Positions 41,648-50,513 are shown, counted from the first letter of the stretch. The stretch: 64,000 nt of DNA from Chryseobacterium nepalense (GCF_023195755.1 NZ_CP096203.1:806001-870000), one strand, 5' to 3'. The notes: generated from the sequence alone by a model not told the origin. Program-made: numbers and translations.

Positions 41648-41676
41648 AAAGCCCTAAGCAAAAAACTTAGGACTTT
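41648..41676 (-). terminator. Terminator downstream of the 205-residue barrel gene
   Basis: AAAGCCCTAAG/CTTAGGACTTT stem with one mismatch and a 7-nt loop. Confidence 0.65.
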
Positions 41677-41697
41677 AGATTATATGTGTTTTGTTTA

Positions 41698-42315
41698 TTA
41701 TTTAGCAAAAACATATTTAACACCGAAAGTAACTGAAGATAAGTTTAATCCGAAGTTAAAGTTATCAGTGCTTTTGTCAAGATCTTTGTACTTGAAGTTG
41801 TTGTATCCGAATTCTCCGATAGTAGCTTCGATAGACCAGTTTTTGTTTAAGAAATAATCTAAACCTGGTTTTACGTTTACTCCGATTGAAGTGAATTTAG
41901 ATTCAGTATTGAACTGAGATGCTGTACCGCTGTATTCAGCTTTATCTTTACCAAACGCCATTGGAACTTCCAATTGACCGAAGATGTATAATTTCTCACC
42001 TACAGTCCAGTATTTTCTTACGAATGGAGCTACTACAAACGCATCAGTGGAAAGTTTAGTTTCAACATTAGTCAACGCACTTGTTGTAGTGTTAGAAGTG
42101 TTTGCATACCCTACACCTAAACCAACAGCAACATTATTTCCAACGAAATATCCAACAGTAGGTACAATAGTGAAATCTTCTACTTTAGAATCTGTATTGT
42201 TATCCTGAGTTGAAGAATAACCTACCTGTCCTGATAAGTATGTAGTTCCTTTAGCGATCTGAGCATTAGATAAACCGAAAAGTGCAATAGCACCTGCTAA
42301 TAATACTTTTTTCAT
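41698..42315 (-). CDS. Outer-membrane beta-barrel protein (paralog group A)
   Basis: The ATG at 42315 gives 205 residues starting MKKVLLAGAIALFGLSNAQ; the frame to 42348 adds an unlikely N-terminus that overlaps the -7 element. Strands include TIVPTVGYFVGNNVAVGLGV and KPGLDYFLNKNWSIEATIGE. It is the likely head of the paralog trio. Function unknown beyond the barrel fold. Confidence 0.78.
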   Translation of the reverse strand: MKKVLLAGAIALFGLSNAQIAKGTTYLSGQVGYSSTQDNNTDSKVEDFTIVPTVGYFVGNNVAVGLGVGYANTSNTTTSALTNVETKLSTDAFVVAPFVRKYWTVGEKLYIFGQLEVPMAFGKDKAEYSGTASQFNTESKFTSIGVNVKPGLDYFLNKNWSIEATIGEFGYNNFKYKDLDKSTDNFNFGLNLSSVTFGVKYVFAK

Positions 42316-42345
42316 TTTTTTTAAAAATTTAATACTTTCTGACGG

Positions 42346-42353
42346 CAAATTTA
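42346..42353 (-). promoter_or_regulatory. -7 promoter element of the 205-residue barrel gene
   Basis: The minus strand reads TAAATTTG, 30 bp before the ATG at 42315; it supports the short start. Confidence 0.45.
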
Positions 42354-42478
42354 CAGTGGTACACGCTAATATTAAAATTTGTTAATGTGATTAATATCAT
42401 TGCTTGTTTTTGGCTTTTTACAGCTATAAATCGTATTAAAAGAATGGAGTTGAAGTTTTCACAATTATATGAATAAAA

Positions 42479-42504
42479 AAACTCCAATTTTTCAATTGGA
42501 GTTA
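42479..42504 (-). terminator. Terminator downstream of the 167-residue porin-like gene
   Basis: AAACTCCAATT/AATTGGAGTT stem with a TTTC loop and flanking A tract. Confidence 0.8.
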
Positions 42505-42527
42505 AATATGATTGATTTAAAAAAAAT

Positions 42528-43031
42528 TTATCTCAGGAAAAAATTCGCTCCGAAGTTAATAGCTCCGAAGTTGAATCTGTCATTCCCCCTCCAGTAAGGA
42601 TCTTTATATTTGCTACCGATATTCTGGAATCCAAGATACAATTCTGTATTTTTCATTTGATATCCTACTCTCGGTGCTACATACAATCCACTATTGATAT
42701 AATTCTTTGTAGAGATCGCTGCTCCTAGATCCAATCCTACAAAAAGAGGAATTTTATTAAAGGTATATTTTCCGGAAGCTGCAATCGGGATAAAACCGAA
42801 ATCATCAACATTGTCTTTCCCGAAAAAATGAGAATATCCTGTAGTAGCACCAATATCCAGACCTTTCGTAATATTCCACATGTACGCTGCGTCTATACCG
42901 ATTGTTACACTTGCCGCATCTGCAGCGTCACCAAGCGGAGCACCAATATGTCCCCCAAGTCTGAAACCTTCCTGCGCCTGCGCAACACCACCTAAAAGTG
43001 CAAAAGCACCCAGTAATAATAGTTTTTTCAT
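42528..43031 (-). CDS. Outer-membrane beta-barrel protein
   Basis: A 167-residue protein with signal peptide MKKLLLLGAFALLGGVAQAQ. About eight strands follow (FRLGGHIGAPLGDAADA, VTIGIDAAYMWNITKGLDIG, LFVGLDLGAAISTKN, LYVAPRVGYQMKNTELYLGF). It ends FGANFFLR, with the terminal aromatic-rich strand of outer-membrane proteins. Weakly related to its neighbours at best. Confidence 0.75.
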   Translation of the reverse strand: MKKLLLLGAFALLGGVAQAQEGFRLGGHIGAPLGDAADAASVTIGIDAAYMWNITKGLDIGATTGYSHFFGKDNVDDFGFIPIAASGKYTFNKIPLFVGLDLGAAISTKNYINSGLYVAPRVGYQMKNTELYLGFQNIGSKYKDPYWRGNDRFNFGAINFGANFFLR

Positions 43032-43100
43032 TTTAATAAGTTTAAATATTTAATATTTGAATAATTATTCACTGAAAAATGTGGTATGTTAAAACCATAA

Positions 43101-43128
43101 AAAAGCGGAACAAATTTTGTACCGCTTT
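43101..43128 (-). terminator. Terminator downstream of the 220-residue PorT-like gene
   Basis: AAAGCGG/CCGCTTT stem extended by ACAAA/TTTGT after one mismatch. Confidence 0.75.
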
Positions 43129-43152
43129 ATATTTTTAAGTAAATAATTTTTC

Positions 43153-43815
43153 TTAGTTACCTCCGAATTTGAAACCTACACCTATTTGTGCAAAGCTATT
43201 GGTAACTTTACCTCCGCTTCCGTCATTAGATAAATTTGAAACACCAAGGCTGTATCTTGCATCAAAGAATAATCCGTTTTCCAACATGTATTCTACACCT
43301 ACGAACGGAGCAATATTTAATTTTTTGATATCGTCTTTAATGTCTACTTCACCGCTATCTCCTTCCACTTCTACATTCATGAAGTCAGACCCGATTACTG
43401 TTTTCTGTTTAGCGCTAAAAATAACTCCGAAGTTTGCACCAGCTGCAACTGAAAATCCTTCTGTTATGAAATATTTTGCTGAAACAGGTACCAAAAGAGT
43501 TCCCAGATTAACCTCTGTTTTTTCTCCAACATACATAATACCAACATTTACACCGTCAATCTTTTCCTTACCTCCTAGTGGTGAGTATAAAACTTCTGCT
43601 TGAAAACCGAAGTTATCATTGATCTTATATTCTGCCATACCACCAATGTAAAAAGTGTATTTAGGATCCATGTTTCTTTTTCCTAAATCATCCTGATTCT
43701 GATCAATTTTAAGTGTAGACATTGCAAAACCGGCTTTAGGACCAAACCTGAATTCCTGAGCTTTTGCGCTCATCCCGATAACAGCAACTGCTGTCAGAAG
43801 TAAAAATTTCTTCAT
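43153..43815 (-). CDS. Porin family (PorT-like) outer-membrane protein
   Basis: The ATG at 43815 gives 220 residues with signal peptide MKKFLLLTAVAVIGMSAKAQ. The sequence EFRFGPKAGFAMSTLKID then GGMAEYKINDNFGFQAEVLYSPLGG is typical of the 'porin family / PorT' beta-barrel domain (PF13568). It ends QIGVGFKFGGN. Likely an eight-stranded barrel in the outer membrane; no specific cargo is known. Confidence 0.82.
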   Translation of the reverse strand: MKKFLLLTAVAVIGMSAKAQEFRFGPKAGFAMSTLKIDQNQDDLGKRNMDPKYTFYIGGMAEYKINDNFGFQAEVLYSPLGGKEKIDGVNVGIMYVGEKTEVNLGTLLVPVSAKYFITEGFSVAAGANFGVIFSAKQKTVIGSDFMNVEVEGDSGEVDIKDDIKKLNIAPFVGVEYMLENGLFFDARYSLGVSNLSNDGSGGKVTNSFAQIGVGFKFGGN

Positions 43816-43845
43816 TTCGTTAATAGTTTTTAAAGTAATTCGGGG

Positions 43846-43853
43846 CAAAAATA
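43846..43853 (-). promoter_or_regulatory. -7 promoter element of the PorT-like gene
   Basis: The minus strand reads TATTTTTG, 30 bp before the ATG at 43815. Confidence 0.45.
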
Positions 43854-43905
43854 CTCTTTTTTTTTAAAATTCCAACATTTGTGAATTTTATTTTAAATCA
43901 AAAAA

Positions 43906-43932
43906 AATACAGGAAATATAACTTCCTGTATT
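43906..43932 (-). terminator. Terminator of the phoH-like gene
   Basis: AATACAGGAA/TTCCTGTATT, a 10-bp perfect stem with a 7-nt loop and A-tract flank. Confidence 0.8.
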
Positions 43933-43964
43933 ATAATATTTTGATTAAATAATTTTCCAGTTAC

Positions 43965-44924
43965 TTAGTCGTTTCTCTGTCTTTTTTCTTCATCATTGTA
44001 GGCTAAAATAATCTTTTTAACCACCGGATGCCTTACCACATCTTCTTCCGTAAGATGCACAAATCCTATTTCTTTTACTCCTTTCAGAATACGCATTGCT
44101 TCTTTTAGGCCAGACTGTTGCTTTGGCGGAAGGTCAACCTGGCTTGGATCTCCCGTAATGATGAATTTTGCATTCATTCCCATTCTGGTTAAAAACATTT
44201 TCATCTGAGAATGCGTGGTATTCTGAGCTTCATCCAGAATCACAAACGCATCGTCAAGCGTTCTCCCTCTCATAAATGCCAAAGGAGCAACCTCAATTAC
44301 TTTTTTCTCAATAAATCCTTCCAGTTTTTCGTGAGGAATCATATCCCGGAGTGCATCATATAAAGGCTGTAAATACGGATCCAGCTTTTCCTTAAGATCT
44401 CCCGGCAGGAAACCAAGGCTCTCCCCCGCTTCCACTGCAGGCCTTGTAAGAACAATTCTTTTAACGGTCTTATCTCTCAACGCTTTTGCAGCCAATGCAA
44501 CACTGGTATACGTTTTACCTGTTCCCGCCGGTCCGATTGCAAAAACCATATCTTTTTTTTCGGTTTCTTTCACCAGTTTTTTAAGATTGGTGGTTTTGGC
44601 CTTAATGATTTTTCCGTTTACCCCTTTTACGATGATATCCTGATCGAAAACAAGCTGTTTTTCGTTTTCATCTTTTATATTGAGAATATTTTCAACATCT
44701 TTCAGGGTTATAGAATTATTTTTTGAAATATAATTTACTATGTCATCCAGTTTCTGCTTAAAAATATCAAGCGCTTCCTGATTTCCCATGGCGAAGATAA
44801 AGTGATCTCTCCCGGTGATTTTAAGGTTCGGAAATGTTGATTTTATTAAATTGAAATATTGGTTATTAACTCCATAGAAGATTTTCGCATCGATATCCTC
44901 CAAATCATATGTTAATTCAAACAT
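43965..44924 (-). CDS. PhoH-like ATPase
   Basis: A 319-residue P-loop protein. Residues 1-110 form a KH-like N-terminal region, and Walker A is GPAGTGKTY (131-139). A downstream block LTRPAVEAGESLGFLPGDLK and Walker B VILDEAQNTTHSQMKMFLTR are typical of the PhoH/YbeZ family. The C-terminus ends VRHPVVKKIILAYNDEE. Family members bind RNA and are linked to ribosome maturation with YbeY. It is divergent from the SAM hydroxide adenosyltransferase gene. Confidence 0.93.
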   Translation of the reverse strand: MFELTYDLEDIDAKIFYGVNNQYFNLIKSTFPNLKITGRDHFIFAMGNQEALDIFKQKLDDIVNYISKNNSITLKDVENILNIKDENEKQLVFDQDIIVKGVNGKIIKAKTTNLKKLVKETEKKDMVFAIGPAGTGKTYTSVALAAKALRDKTVKRIVLTRPAVEAGESLGFLPGDLKEKLDPYLQPLYDALRDMIPHEKLEGFIEKKVIEVAPLAFMRGRTLDDAFVILDEAQNTTHSQMKMFLTRMGMNAKFIITGDPSQVDLPPKQQSGLKEAMRILKGVKEIGFVHLTEEDVVRHPVVKKIILAYNDEEKRQRND

Positions 44925-45025
44925 GCAGTATCTTTATTAATTTTAGATTTTAAATGTAAAGCTTTTTTCGGAAATTTATATCAAATTCTTTTCCACAATC
45001 ATTCGGGCATTCTTTTTATTTTAAA

Positions 45026-45033
45026 TAAATTTG
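45026..45033 (+). promoter_or_regulatory. -7 promoter element of the SAM hydroxide adenosyltransferase gene
   Basis: TAAATTTG, 27 bp before the ATG. Confidence 0.5.
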
Positions 45034-45059
45034 CATTTCTACTATTCTATAAACAATCA

Positions 45060-45887
45060 ATGTCAATTATTACACTTACTTCAGATTTCGGAAATTTGGA
45101 TTACAGAGTTGCCGCTGTAAAAGGCAGTATACTTTCTCTGAATCAGAAAGTTAATATTATTGATATTACCCATGATATCCAGGCTTTCAACCTTGTACAG
45201 ACATCGTACATCGTGAGAAATGCATACAAACACTTTCCGAAAAACACGGTCCACATCATTTCTGTAGACAGTTTTCACAACAAATCGAGAAAAAATATAC
45301 TTTATAAATCAGACGGACATTATTTTATTGCTGCTGACAACGGGCTTTTAAGTCTTGTTTTTTTTGATATCAAACCTGAAGCAATTTATGAAATCACTTT
45401 AAATAACAGATTTGATGATATTGTTAACTTTACATCAACTGATGTTTTTGTTCCTGCAGCAGTACATCTTGCCAATGGCGGACTGCCGGAAGTCATCGGT
45501 AGAAAGATTGATTCTGCCAAACAGCTTCTTTTTCCGAAACCTGTTTTCAATGAATCTGAAAAAATGATTATCGGGGAAGTTACCTATATTGATAATTTCG
45601 GAAATATAATATCAAATATTAGCAAAGATTTTTTTGAAAGTTCAGGAAAAGGATATGAAAATTTCACGATAAAATTCAGAAATTTAAGTCTTTCACGTAT
45701 ATTTTTAAGTCATACGGAGGTGGTTTCGGATTGGGAAAGAGAGACAGAATTTCACGGGCAATCTGCAGCAATTTTCAATGACAGCCAGCTTTTGGAGTTA
45801 ACCATCTACAAAGGAAGCAAGAAAAACGGCGCCAAGTCTTTGTTCGGACTAAATGTAGGAGAGAATATTTACATTGAATTTTTCTAA
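45060..45887 (+). CDS. SAM hydroxide adenosyltransferase (DUF62 family)
   Basis: A 275-residue protein of the DUF62/SAM hydroxide adenosyltransferase family. The N-terminal block ITLTSDFGNLDYRVAAVKGS carries the conserved Asp (TSDFG), followed by IIDITHDIQAFNLVQTSYIV and YFIAADNGLLSL. The C-terminal beta domain (about 170-275) contains EVTYIDNFGNIISNIS. Related enzymes hydrolyse S-adenosylmethionine to adenosine and methionine using activated water. The biological purpose is unclear. It appears to be a single-gene unit with its own -7 element. Confidence 0.9.
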   Translation: MSIITLTSDFGNLDYRVAAVKGSILSLNQKVNIIDITHDIQAFNLVQTSYIVRNAYKHFPKNTVHIISVDSFHNKSRKNILYKSDGHYFIAADNGLLSLVFFDIKPEAIYEITLNNRFDDIVNFTSTDVFVPAAVHLANGGLPEVIGRKIDSAKQLLFPKPVFNESEKMIIGEVTYIDNFGNIISNISKDFFESSGKGYENFTIKFRNLSLSRIFLSHTEVVSDWERETEFHGQSAAIFNDSQLLELTIYKGSKKNGAKSLFGLNVGENIYIEFF

Positions 45888-45922
45888 AATTTAATATTTC
45901 ATAAAAAAATCGATTTTTTTTA

Positions 45923-45930
45923 TATATTTG
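45923..45930 (+). promoter_or_regulatory. -7 promoter element of the E2 acyltransferase gene
   Basis: TATATTTG, 21 bp before the ATG at 45951. Confidence 0.5.
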
Positions 45931-45950
45931 TCAAAATCTAAAAATTAAAA

Positions 45951-47264
45951 ATGGCAGAGTACAAATTATTGCTTCCTTCCATGGGAGAAGGTGTGATGGA
46001 AGCCACCATTATCACCTGGTTATTCAACGAAGGAGATCATGTGAAAGAAGATGATTCCGTAGTGGAGATTGCAACTGACAAAGTAGATTCAGACGTTCCG
46101 ACACCAGTTTCGGGGAAAATCGTTAAGATTTTAAAACAGAAAGACGAGGTTGCAAAAGTAGGCGAAGCTATTGCTATTTTAGAAATTGAAGGAGAAGGAA
46201 GTGCTCCTGCTTCTGAAGAAACAACTGCAGAAACTCAGGCTTCTGCTCCGGATGCCGAAACTTTAAAAACGATAGAAGAACCGTTAAAAGTATCTGCTTC
46301 CACAGAATTTTCGGGAGACCTTTATCTTTCCCCACTTGTAAAATCAATTGCACAACAGGAAAATATTTCTGAAGCCGAACTGAAATCCATCAATGGAAGT
46401 GGTCTGGAAGGAAGAATTACCAAAGAAGATATTTTAGCATACGTTAAAAACAGAGGCAATCAGCCTGTTCCACAAGCTGCACCGGCACAACAGACCGCTC
46501 CGGCTGCAAAACCTGTGGCGACATCTGCTCCTGCTTCCACAATCACGGCTGCTGCCGGTGACGAAATCATTCCGATGGACAGAATGAGAAAGATCATTGC
46601 CGAAAACATGGTGAAAGCCAAACAAATTGCTCCACACGTAACTTCTTTCATCGAAACAGACGTAACCAACGTTGTAAAATGGAGAAATAAAAATAAATCC
46701 CTCTTTGAAAAACGTGAAGGTGAAAAGCTTACTTTCATGCCGATTTTCGTAAGAGCGGTGGTAAAAGCCATTCAGGATTTCCCGATGATCAACGTTTCTA
46801 TTAATGGTGAAAACATCATTAAAAAGAAAAATATCAATATTGGTATGGCAACCGCTTTACCGGACGGAAACCTTATTGTTCCGGTAATTAAAAATGCAGA
46901 CCAGTTATCTCTTTCAGGACTGGCAAAAGCAATTAATGATCTGGCGTACAGAGCAAGAAATAAAAAATTAAGACCTGAAGATACTCAGGGCGCAACATAT
47001 ACTATCTCCAACGTAGGAAGTTTCGGAAACCTTATGGGAACTCCAATTATCCCTCAGCCGCAGGTAGCTATTTTAGCAATCGGGGCAATCGTTAAAAAAC
47101 CGGCTGTTCTTGAAACGCCTGACGGAGACGTGATTGCAATCAGAAACTTAATGTTCATGTCTCACTCTTACGATCACAGAGTGGTAGACGGTTCTCTTGG
47201 AGGAATGATGCTGAAGCATGTTCATGACTACCTTGAAAACTGGGATCTGAACACAGAAATATAA
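45951..47264 (+). CDS. Dihydrolipoamide acyltransferase (E2 of a 2-oxoacid dehydrogenase)
   Basis: A 437-residue E2. The lipoyl domain (1-78) has the lipoylated Lys44 in EIATDKVDSD. The peripheral-subunit-binding domain lies near 125-160 (LSPLVKSIAQQENIS and GSGLEGRITKEDILAYV), after and before Ala/Pro-rich linkers. The catalytic domain (about 205-437) contains FMSHSYDHRVVDGSLGG with the active histidine and aspartate. The sequence resembles branched-chain 2-oxoacid or pyruvate-type E2 rather than the succinyltransferase at 55455. E1 and E3 genes are not adjacent. Confidence 0.88.
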   Translation: MAEYKLLLPSMGEGVMEATIITWLFNEGDHVKEDDSVVEIATDKVDSDVPTPVSGKIVKILKQKDEVAKVGEAIAILEIEGEGSAPASEETTAETQASAPDAETLKTIEEPLKVSASTEFSGDLYLSPLVKSIAQQENISEAELKSINGSGLEGRITKEDILAYVKNRGNQPVPQAAPAQQTAPAAKPVATSAPASTITAAAGDEIIPMDRMRKIIAENMVKAKQIAPHVTSFIETDVTNVVKWRNKNKSLFEKREGEKLTFMPIFVRAVVKAIQDFPMINVSINGENIIKKKNINIGMATALPDGNLIVPVIKNADQLSLSGLAKAINDLAYRARNKKLRPEDTQGATYTISNVGSFGNLMGTPIIPQPQVAILAIGAIVKKPAVLETPDGDVIAIRNLMFMSHSYDHRVVDGSLGGMMLKHVHDYLENWDLNTEI

Positions 47265-47300
47265 GTAATGAGTAATTGGTAATTAATAATTAAACTTAAT
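47265..47300. repeat. Heptamer repeats after the E2 gene
   Basis: GTAATGA, GTAATTG, GTAATTA and ATAATTA abut exactly from 47265 to 47292, immediately after the E2 stop. Confidence 0.7.
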
Positions 47301-47379
47301 ATTCATTAAATTAATTAAGATGATAAGTTCTAAATGATGTAATTGTCTTGTTGAGCTTATCGAAACATCTTTACCATAC

Positions 47380-47405
47380 AAACCTTCGGACTTTTCCGAA
47401 GGTTT
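47380..47405 (+). terminator. Terminator upstream of the hypothetical 207-residue gene
   Basis: AAACCTTCGGA/TCCGAAGGTTT, an 11-bp perfect stem with a CTTT loop and T tract; it ends the E2 transcript. Confidence 0.85.
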
Positions 47406-47451
47406 TTTTACTATCTCGAATAAATTATATCTTTAAAAGAAATTCATTGCA

Positions 47452-48075
47452 ATGGAAATTGATTTTAGAAAACTTGATGTCAAAAAACTTTTTGATTTTT
47501 CAAAAGAAGAAGAAAACTTGATTTTTCAAGTATATGATCAACTATTCGAGATCTATGATATAGCTGTTATTGATATCAAAGACTCACCATTTCATGAATT
47601 TGATTCCGGTAAGGAAATACCGATTTTCATACCCAGAATATGCTACTTTATTACGGATAAAAATAAAGAGCATTCTTTTTATCTTTTAATTGTTAACAAA
47701 ATCGAAAAATCAGTACAAGGCCGTCGTTTACCTGCTCAGACAGAAACTTTACAAATTTGGGGAATGAAATCACTAGAAGGTAATTTGGGCTATATTTCAA
47801 TCAATAAAAAGAAGTGGGCAGACAGAATCGCGGGAATGTTCAGCAGCTTTAATATCAACTTTAAAGATAATTCATTCAGTAACTTTTATGTTTTAGGAAG
47901 TGATAAATATAAAGCCATGGCTTTTTTGGACGCAAAAAGAAAGGAAATAATAAAATCTTTTCCTGATGAAGATTTTAAGCTGGAAATTAAAAACAATATT
48001 TTATGTTTCGGACTTCCTAAAAATCTTTCTGTTGAAAAAAGTATAATTATTGCAGAATTTTTAAACCAAATATAA
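47452..48075 (+). CDS. Hypothetical protein
   Basis: A 207-residue protein with no signal peptide, no membrane helix and no recognised domain. It is Lys/Phe/Asp-rich with mixed alpha/beta composition; segments such as EIPIFIPRICYFITDKNKEH and LQIWGMKSLEGNLGYISIN look like beta-hairpins. Codon use resembles its neighbours. It ends 37 bp before the ClC gene on the same strand. It is probably a real cytosolic protein of unknown function. Confidence 0.6.
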   Translation: MEIDFRKLDVKKLFDFSKEEENLIFQVYDQLFEIYDIAVIDIKDSPFHEFDSGKEIPIFIPRICYFITDKNKEHSFYLLIVNKIEKSVQGRRLPAQTETLQIWGMKSLEGNLGYISINKKKWADRIAGMFSSFNINFKDNSFSNFYVLGSDKYKAMAFLDAKRKEIIKSFPDEDFKLEIKNNILCFGLPKNLSVEKSIIIAEFLNQI

Positions 48076-48112
48076 TTTCTGTACTTTTATACTGATCATC
48101 CAAATGTAGAGA

Positions 48113-49468
48113 ATGCTGAAAATTTTATCCCTAATCCGAAGATCATTAAAAAAGTCCTTCGACAATATTCACAACGAACAGCTAAAGCATAATCTTTTGC
48201 AGGCCATACCATTTTGGATAGGTTCCGTGATCACAGGCTTTGTAGCTGTTATGTATGCTAAAATCTTTGCATGGGGAGAACATCTTCTGAATTATATCCT
48301 GAACTGGCATTTGTGGATGATTTTCATTATTGCTCCCATCGGTTTTGTATTGTCGTGGTGGCTGGTGAAAGAATTCGCTCCGTATGCAAAAGGCAGCGGA
48401 ATCCCTCAGGTAATGGCCGCGGTAGAGCTTGCCAATCCGAAAGAGCACAAAAAAATAAGAAGTTTATTAAGCTTAAAGATCATTGTCTTTAAAATACTTT
48501 CATCCGTAGTTCTGGTGATCGGGGGCGGTGCAGTTGGCCGGGAAGGCCCCACCATTCAGGTTGCAGGTTCTGTTTTCAGAAAAGTGAACGAATATCTTCC
48601 GGATTGGTGGCCTAAGATTTCCAAGAAAAATATGATCATGACAGGTGCTGCCGCCGGACTTGCCGCAGCTTTCAACACCCCTCTCGGCGGAATTGTTTTT
48701 GCGGTGGAAGAACTTTCGAAAACCCACATCAACTACTTTAAAACTGCTTTATTTACAGCGGTGATCATTGCAGGTCTTACGGCACAGACACTGGCCGGAT
48801 CTTATTTATATTTAGGCTATCCGAAGACTAATGATGTTTCATTAATGGTCATGTTCCCGATCATGCTTGTTGCCGGAGTTGCCGGAATTCTCGCAAGTCA
48901 GCTTTCGGTAATCATGCTTAAAATTACGGACTGGAAAAAGAGAAAACTGAAAACCGACAGAGCAAATGTTGTCTTTCTTGTGATCTCGGCATTGCTTATA
49001 GCATCCGTCGCCTACTTTATCAACCGCGAAATTCTGGGTTCCGGAAAAGAAATCATGGAACGTATTCTATATACCGATGAAAAACACGAAGACTGGTATG
49101 TTCCTGTTTTACGGATGTTCGGTCCGGCACTATCTTTTACTTCCGGCGGTGCGGGAGGAATTTTTGCGCCTGCCTTAACGGCCGGAGCTACGGTTGGCTC
49201 CGTAATTTCAGGATTTATTGATCTGAGCCCGAATGAAACTAATGTCGTGGTTCTCGGAGGGATGGTCGCCTTTTTAACAGGGATTACAAGAGCTCCGTTT
49301 ACATCAGCCATTATTGTTCTGGAAATGACCGACAGACATTCGTTAATATTTCATCTGATGCTTGCCGGAATGATTTCTTCCATTGCCTCAATTCTTGTCA
49401 GCAGGCATTCTCTGTATGATCTTATTAAAGTTGGTTTTTTGGAAGAAATACGGAAAGAGAAAAATTAA
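48113..49468 (+). CDS. ClC-family chloride channel/antiporter
   Basis: A 451-residue ClC protein. Ion-path motifs: AKGSGIPQVMAAVE (GSGIP, selectivity serine), GGAVGREGPTIQVAG (GREGP with the gating glutamate) and FNTPLGGIVFAVEEL. The sequence SFTSGGAGGIFAPALTAGAT matches the later GIFxP segment. The gating glutamate is present, compatible with proton-coupled exchange, but the second (internal) proton glutamate was not verified. About eleven to eighteen hydrophobic segments as usual for the fold. No CBS domains at the C-terminus. Confidence 0.92.
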   Translation: MLKILSLIRRSLKKSFDNIHNEQLKHNLLQAIPFWIGSVITGFVAVMYAKIFAWGEHLLNYILNWHLWMIFIIAPIGFVLSWWLVKEFAPYAKGSGIPQVMAAVELANPKEHKKIRSLLSLKIIVFKILSSVVLVIGGGAVGREGPTIQVAGSVFRKVNEYLPDWWPKISKKNMIMTGAAAGLAAAFNTPLGGIVFAVEELSKTHINYFKTALFTAVIIAGLTAQTLAGSYLYLGYPKTNDVSLMVMFPIMLVAGVAGILASQLSVIMLKITDWKKRKLKTDRANVVFLVISALLIASVAYFINREILGSGKEIMERILYTDEKHEDWYVPVLRMFGPALSFTSGGAGGIFAPALTAGATVGSVISGFIDLSPNETNVVVLGGMVAFLTGITRAPFTSAIIVLEMTDRHSLIFHLMLAGMISSIASILVSRHSLYDLIKVGFLEEIRKEKN

Positions 49469-49578
49469 TTGTTTATTTTAATCTAAATAATAGTGCTAAA
49501 ATTTCCGGAATGAAATCTGCCAGATGGTCTTGAAAATTTGAAAAATGTTGTCGCAAATATTTAAACGCTGTCATTTCC

Positions 49579-49684
49579 TAGCCCCGATCGACGGCATGTC
49601 TGAGCTCTTTCCAATGGTTTCGGCTGCGGCTTCGCCGCCGCCGAAACCATTGGAAAAGCGAGTAGAGAGAGCGGGAAAAAGCTC
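49579..49684. repeat. Intergenic hairpin repeat element, copy 2
   Basis: Left end TAGCCCCGATCGACGGCATG and right end GGGAAAAAGCTCC match copy 1 at 11660. The central 23-bp stem (49608-49630 with 49634-49656, loop TTC, one mismatch) has different arm sequence (CCAATGGTTTCGG). It lies in the 360-bp gap between the ClC and rpsF genes; the frame over it at 49545-49808 is not called. Nothing else in the gap is recognised except the rpsF promoter. Confidence 0.75.
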
Positions 49685-49764
49685 CTTATACAAAGGAATA
49701 TATTTTTGCCAGGTAAACCTTATGGTTTGCCTTACCAATATTTTAACAAAATTCCTCGGCTTTA

Positions 49765-49795
49765 TTGTTTATTACAAATATATTCCCTACTTTTG
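49765..49795 (+). promoter_or_regulatory. -33/-7 promoter of the rpsF-rpsR-rplI operon
   Basis: TTG at 49765-49767, a 20-bp spacer and TACTTTTG at 49788-49795 make the clearest complete Bacteroidota promoter in the window, 33 bp before the rpsF ATG. Confidence 0.75.
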
Positions 49796-49828
49796 CACCT
49801 CGAAATAATTAACAAATTTTTTAACATT

Positions 49829-50170
49829 ATGAACAATTACGAAACTGTTTTCATTTTAACTCCCGTTCTATCTGAAGCTCAGGTGGAGGAAGCAGTGAAC
49901 AAGTATGTAGATCTTATCAAAGAAAAGAACTGCGAAATCGTTGCTAAAGAAAACTGGGGATTAAAAAAATTAGCTTACCCGATCCAATTGAAAAAGAACG
50001 GATTTTACACTTTAATTGAATTTAAAGGTGAAGGTTCTGTAGTAGCTGATCTAGAATTAGCATTCAAGCGTGACGAGAGAGTAATCCGTTACCTTACTAC
50101 AAAACTAGACAAACATGCTGTTGACTACGCTGTAACTAGAAGAGCAAAAGTAAAAGCAGCTAAAGCTTAA
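49829..50170 (+). CDS. rpsF: 30S ribosomal protein S6
   Basis: The ATG at 49829 gives 113 residues ([20 protein letters not shown]). A longer frame from 49706 reads across the promoter and is rejected. The segment [20 protein letters not shown] is the conserved S6 core. S6 binds S18 and the central domain of 16S rRNA. It is first in the S6-S18-L9 operon. Confidence 0.97.
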   Translation: MNNYETVFILTPVLSEAQVEEAVNKYVDLIKEKNCEIVAKENWGLKKLAYPIQLKKNGFYTLIEFKGEGSVVADLELAFKRDERVIRYLTTKLDKHAVDYAVTRRAKVKAAKA

Positions 50171-50201
50171 TTATTAACCCTATTTTTTAAAAAGACAAGA
50201 C

Positions 50202-50504
50202 ATGGCAATAGACGAAATGGCTAAACAAGCCTCAGCTGGAGGAGAATCTGAAGTAAAATTCCTTACTCCGCTTGATATCAATACAAAATCTGAAAAGAAA
50301 TATTGTAGATTCAAAAAATACGGAATTAAGCACGTTGATTACAAAGATGCTGATTTCTTATTACAGTTCGTAAACGAACAAGGTAAAATCTTACCAAGAA
50401 GATACACTGGAACTTCTTTAAAATACCAAAGAAAAGTTTCTGCTGCAATCAAAAGAGCAAGACACCTTGCGTTACTACCATACGTAGCTGACTTATTGAA
50501 ATAA
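50202..50504 (+). CDS. rpsR: 30S ribosomal protein S18
   Basis: A 100-residue protein with a longer N-terminus than E. coli S18 (about 75 residues). Signature: [20 protein letters not shown] followed by [20 protein letters not shown] and [10 protein letters not shown]. It pairs with S6. It follows rpsF by 31 bp. Confidence 0.97.
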   Translation: MAIDEMAKQASAGGESEVKFLTPLDINTKSEKKYCRFKKYGIKHVDYKDADFLLQFVNEQGKILPRRYTGTSLKYQRKVSAAIKRARHLALLPYVADLLK

Positions 50505-50513
50505 AAAAAATTG

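Noticed and set aside
49545..49808. 87-codon plus-strand frame before rpsF
   Set aside because: It spans copy 2 of the hairpin repeat and the rpsF promoter; the Pro/Ala segment is the GC core in translation.
49706..49828. Extended N-terminus of ribosomal protein S6
   Set aside because: It would place the start upstream of the -33/-7 promoter; MNNYETVF at 49829 is the normal S6 start.
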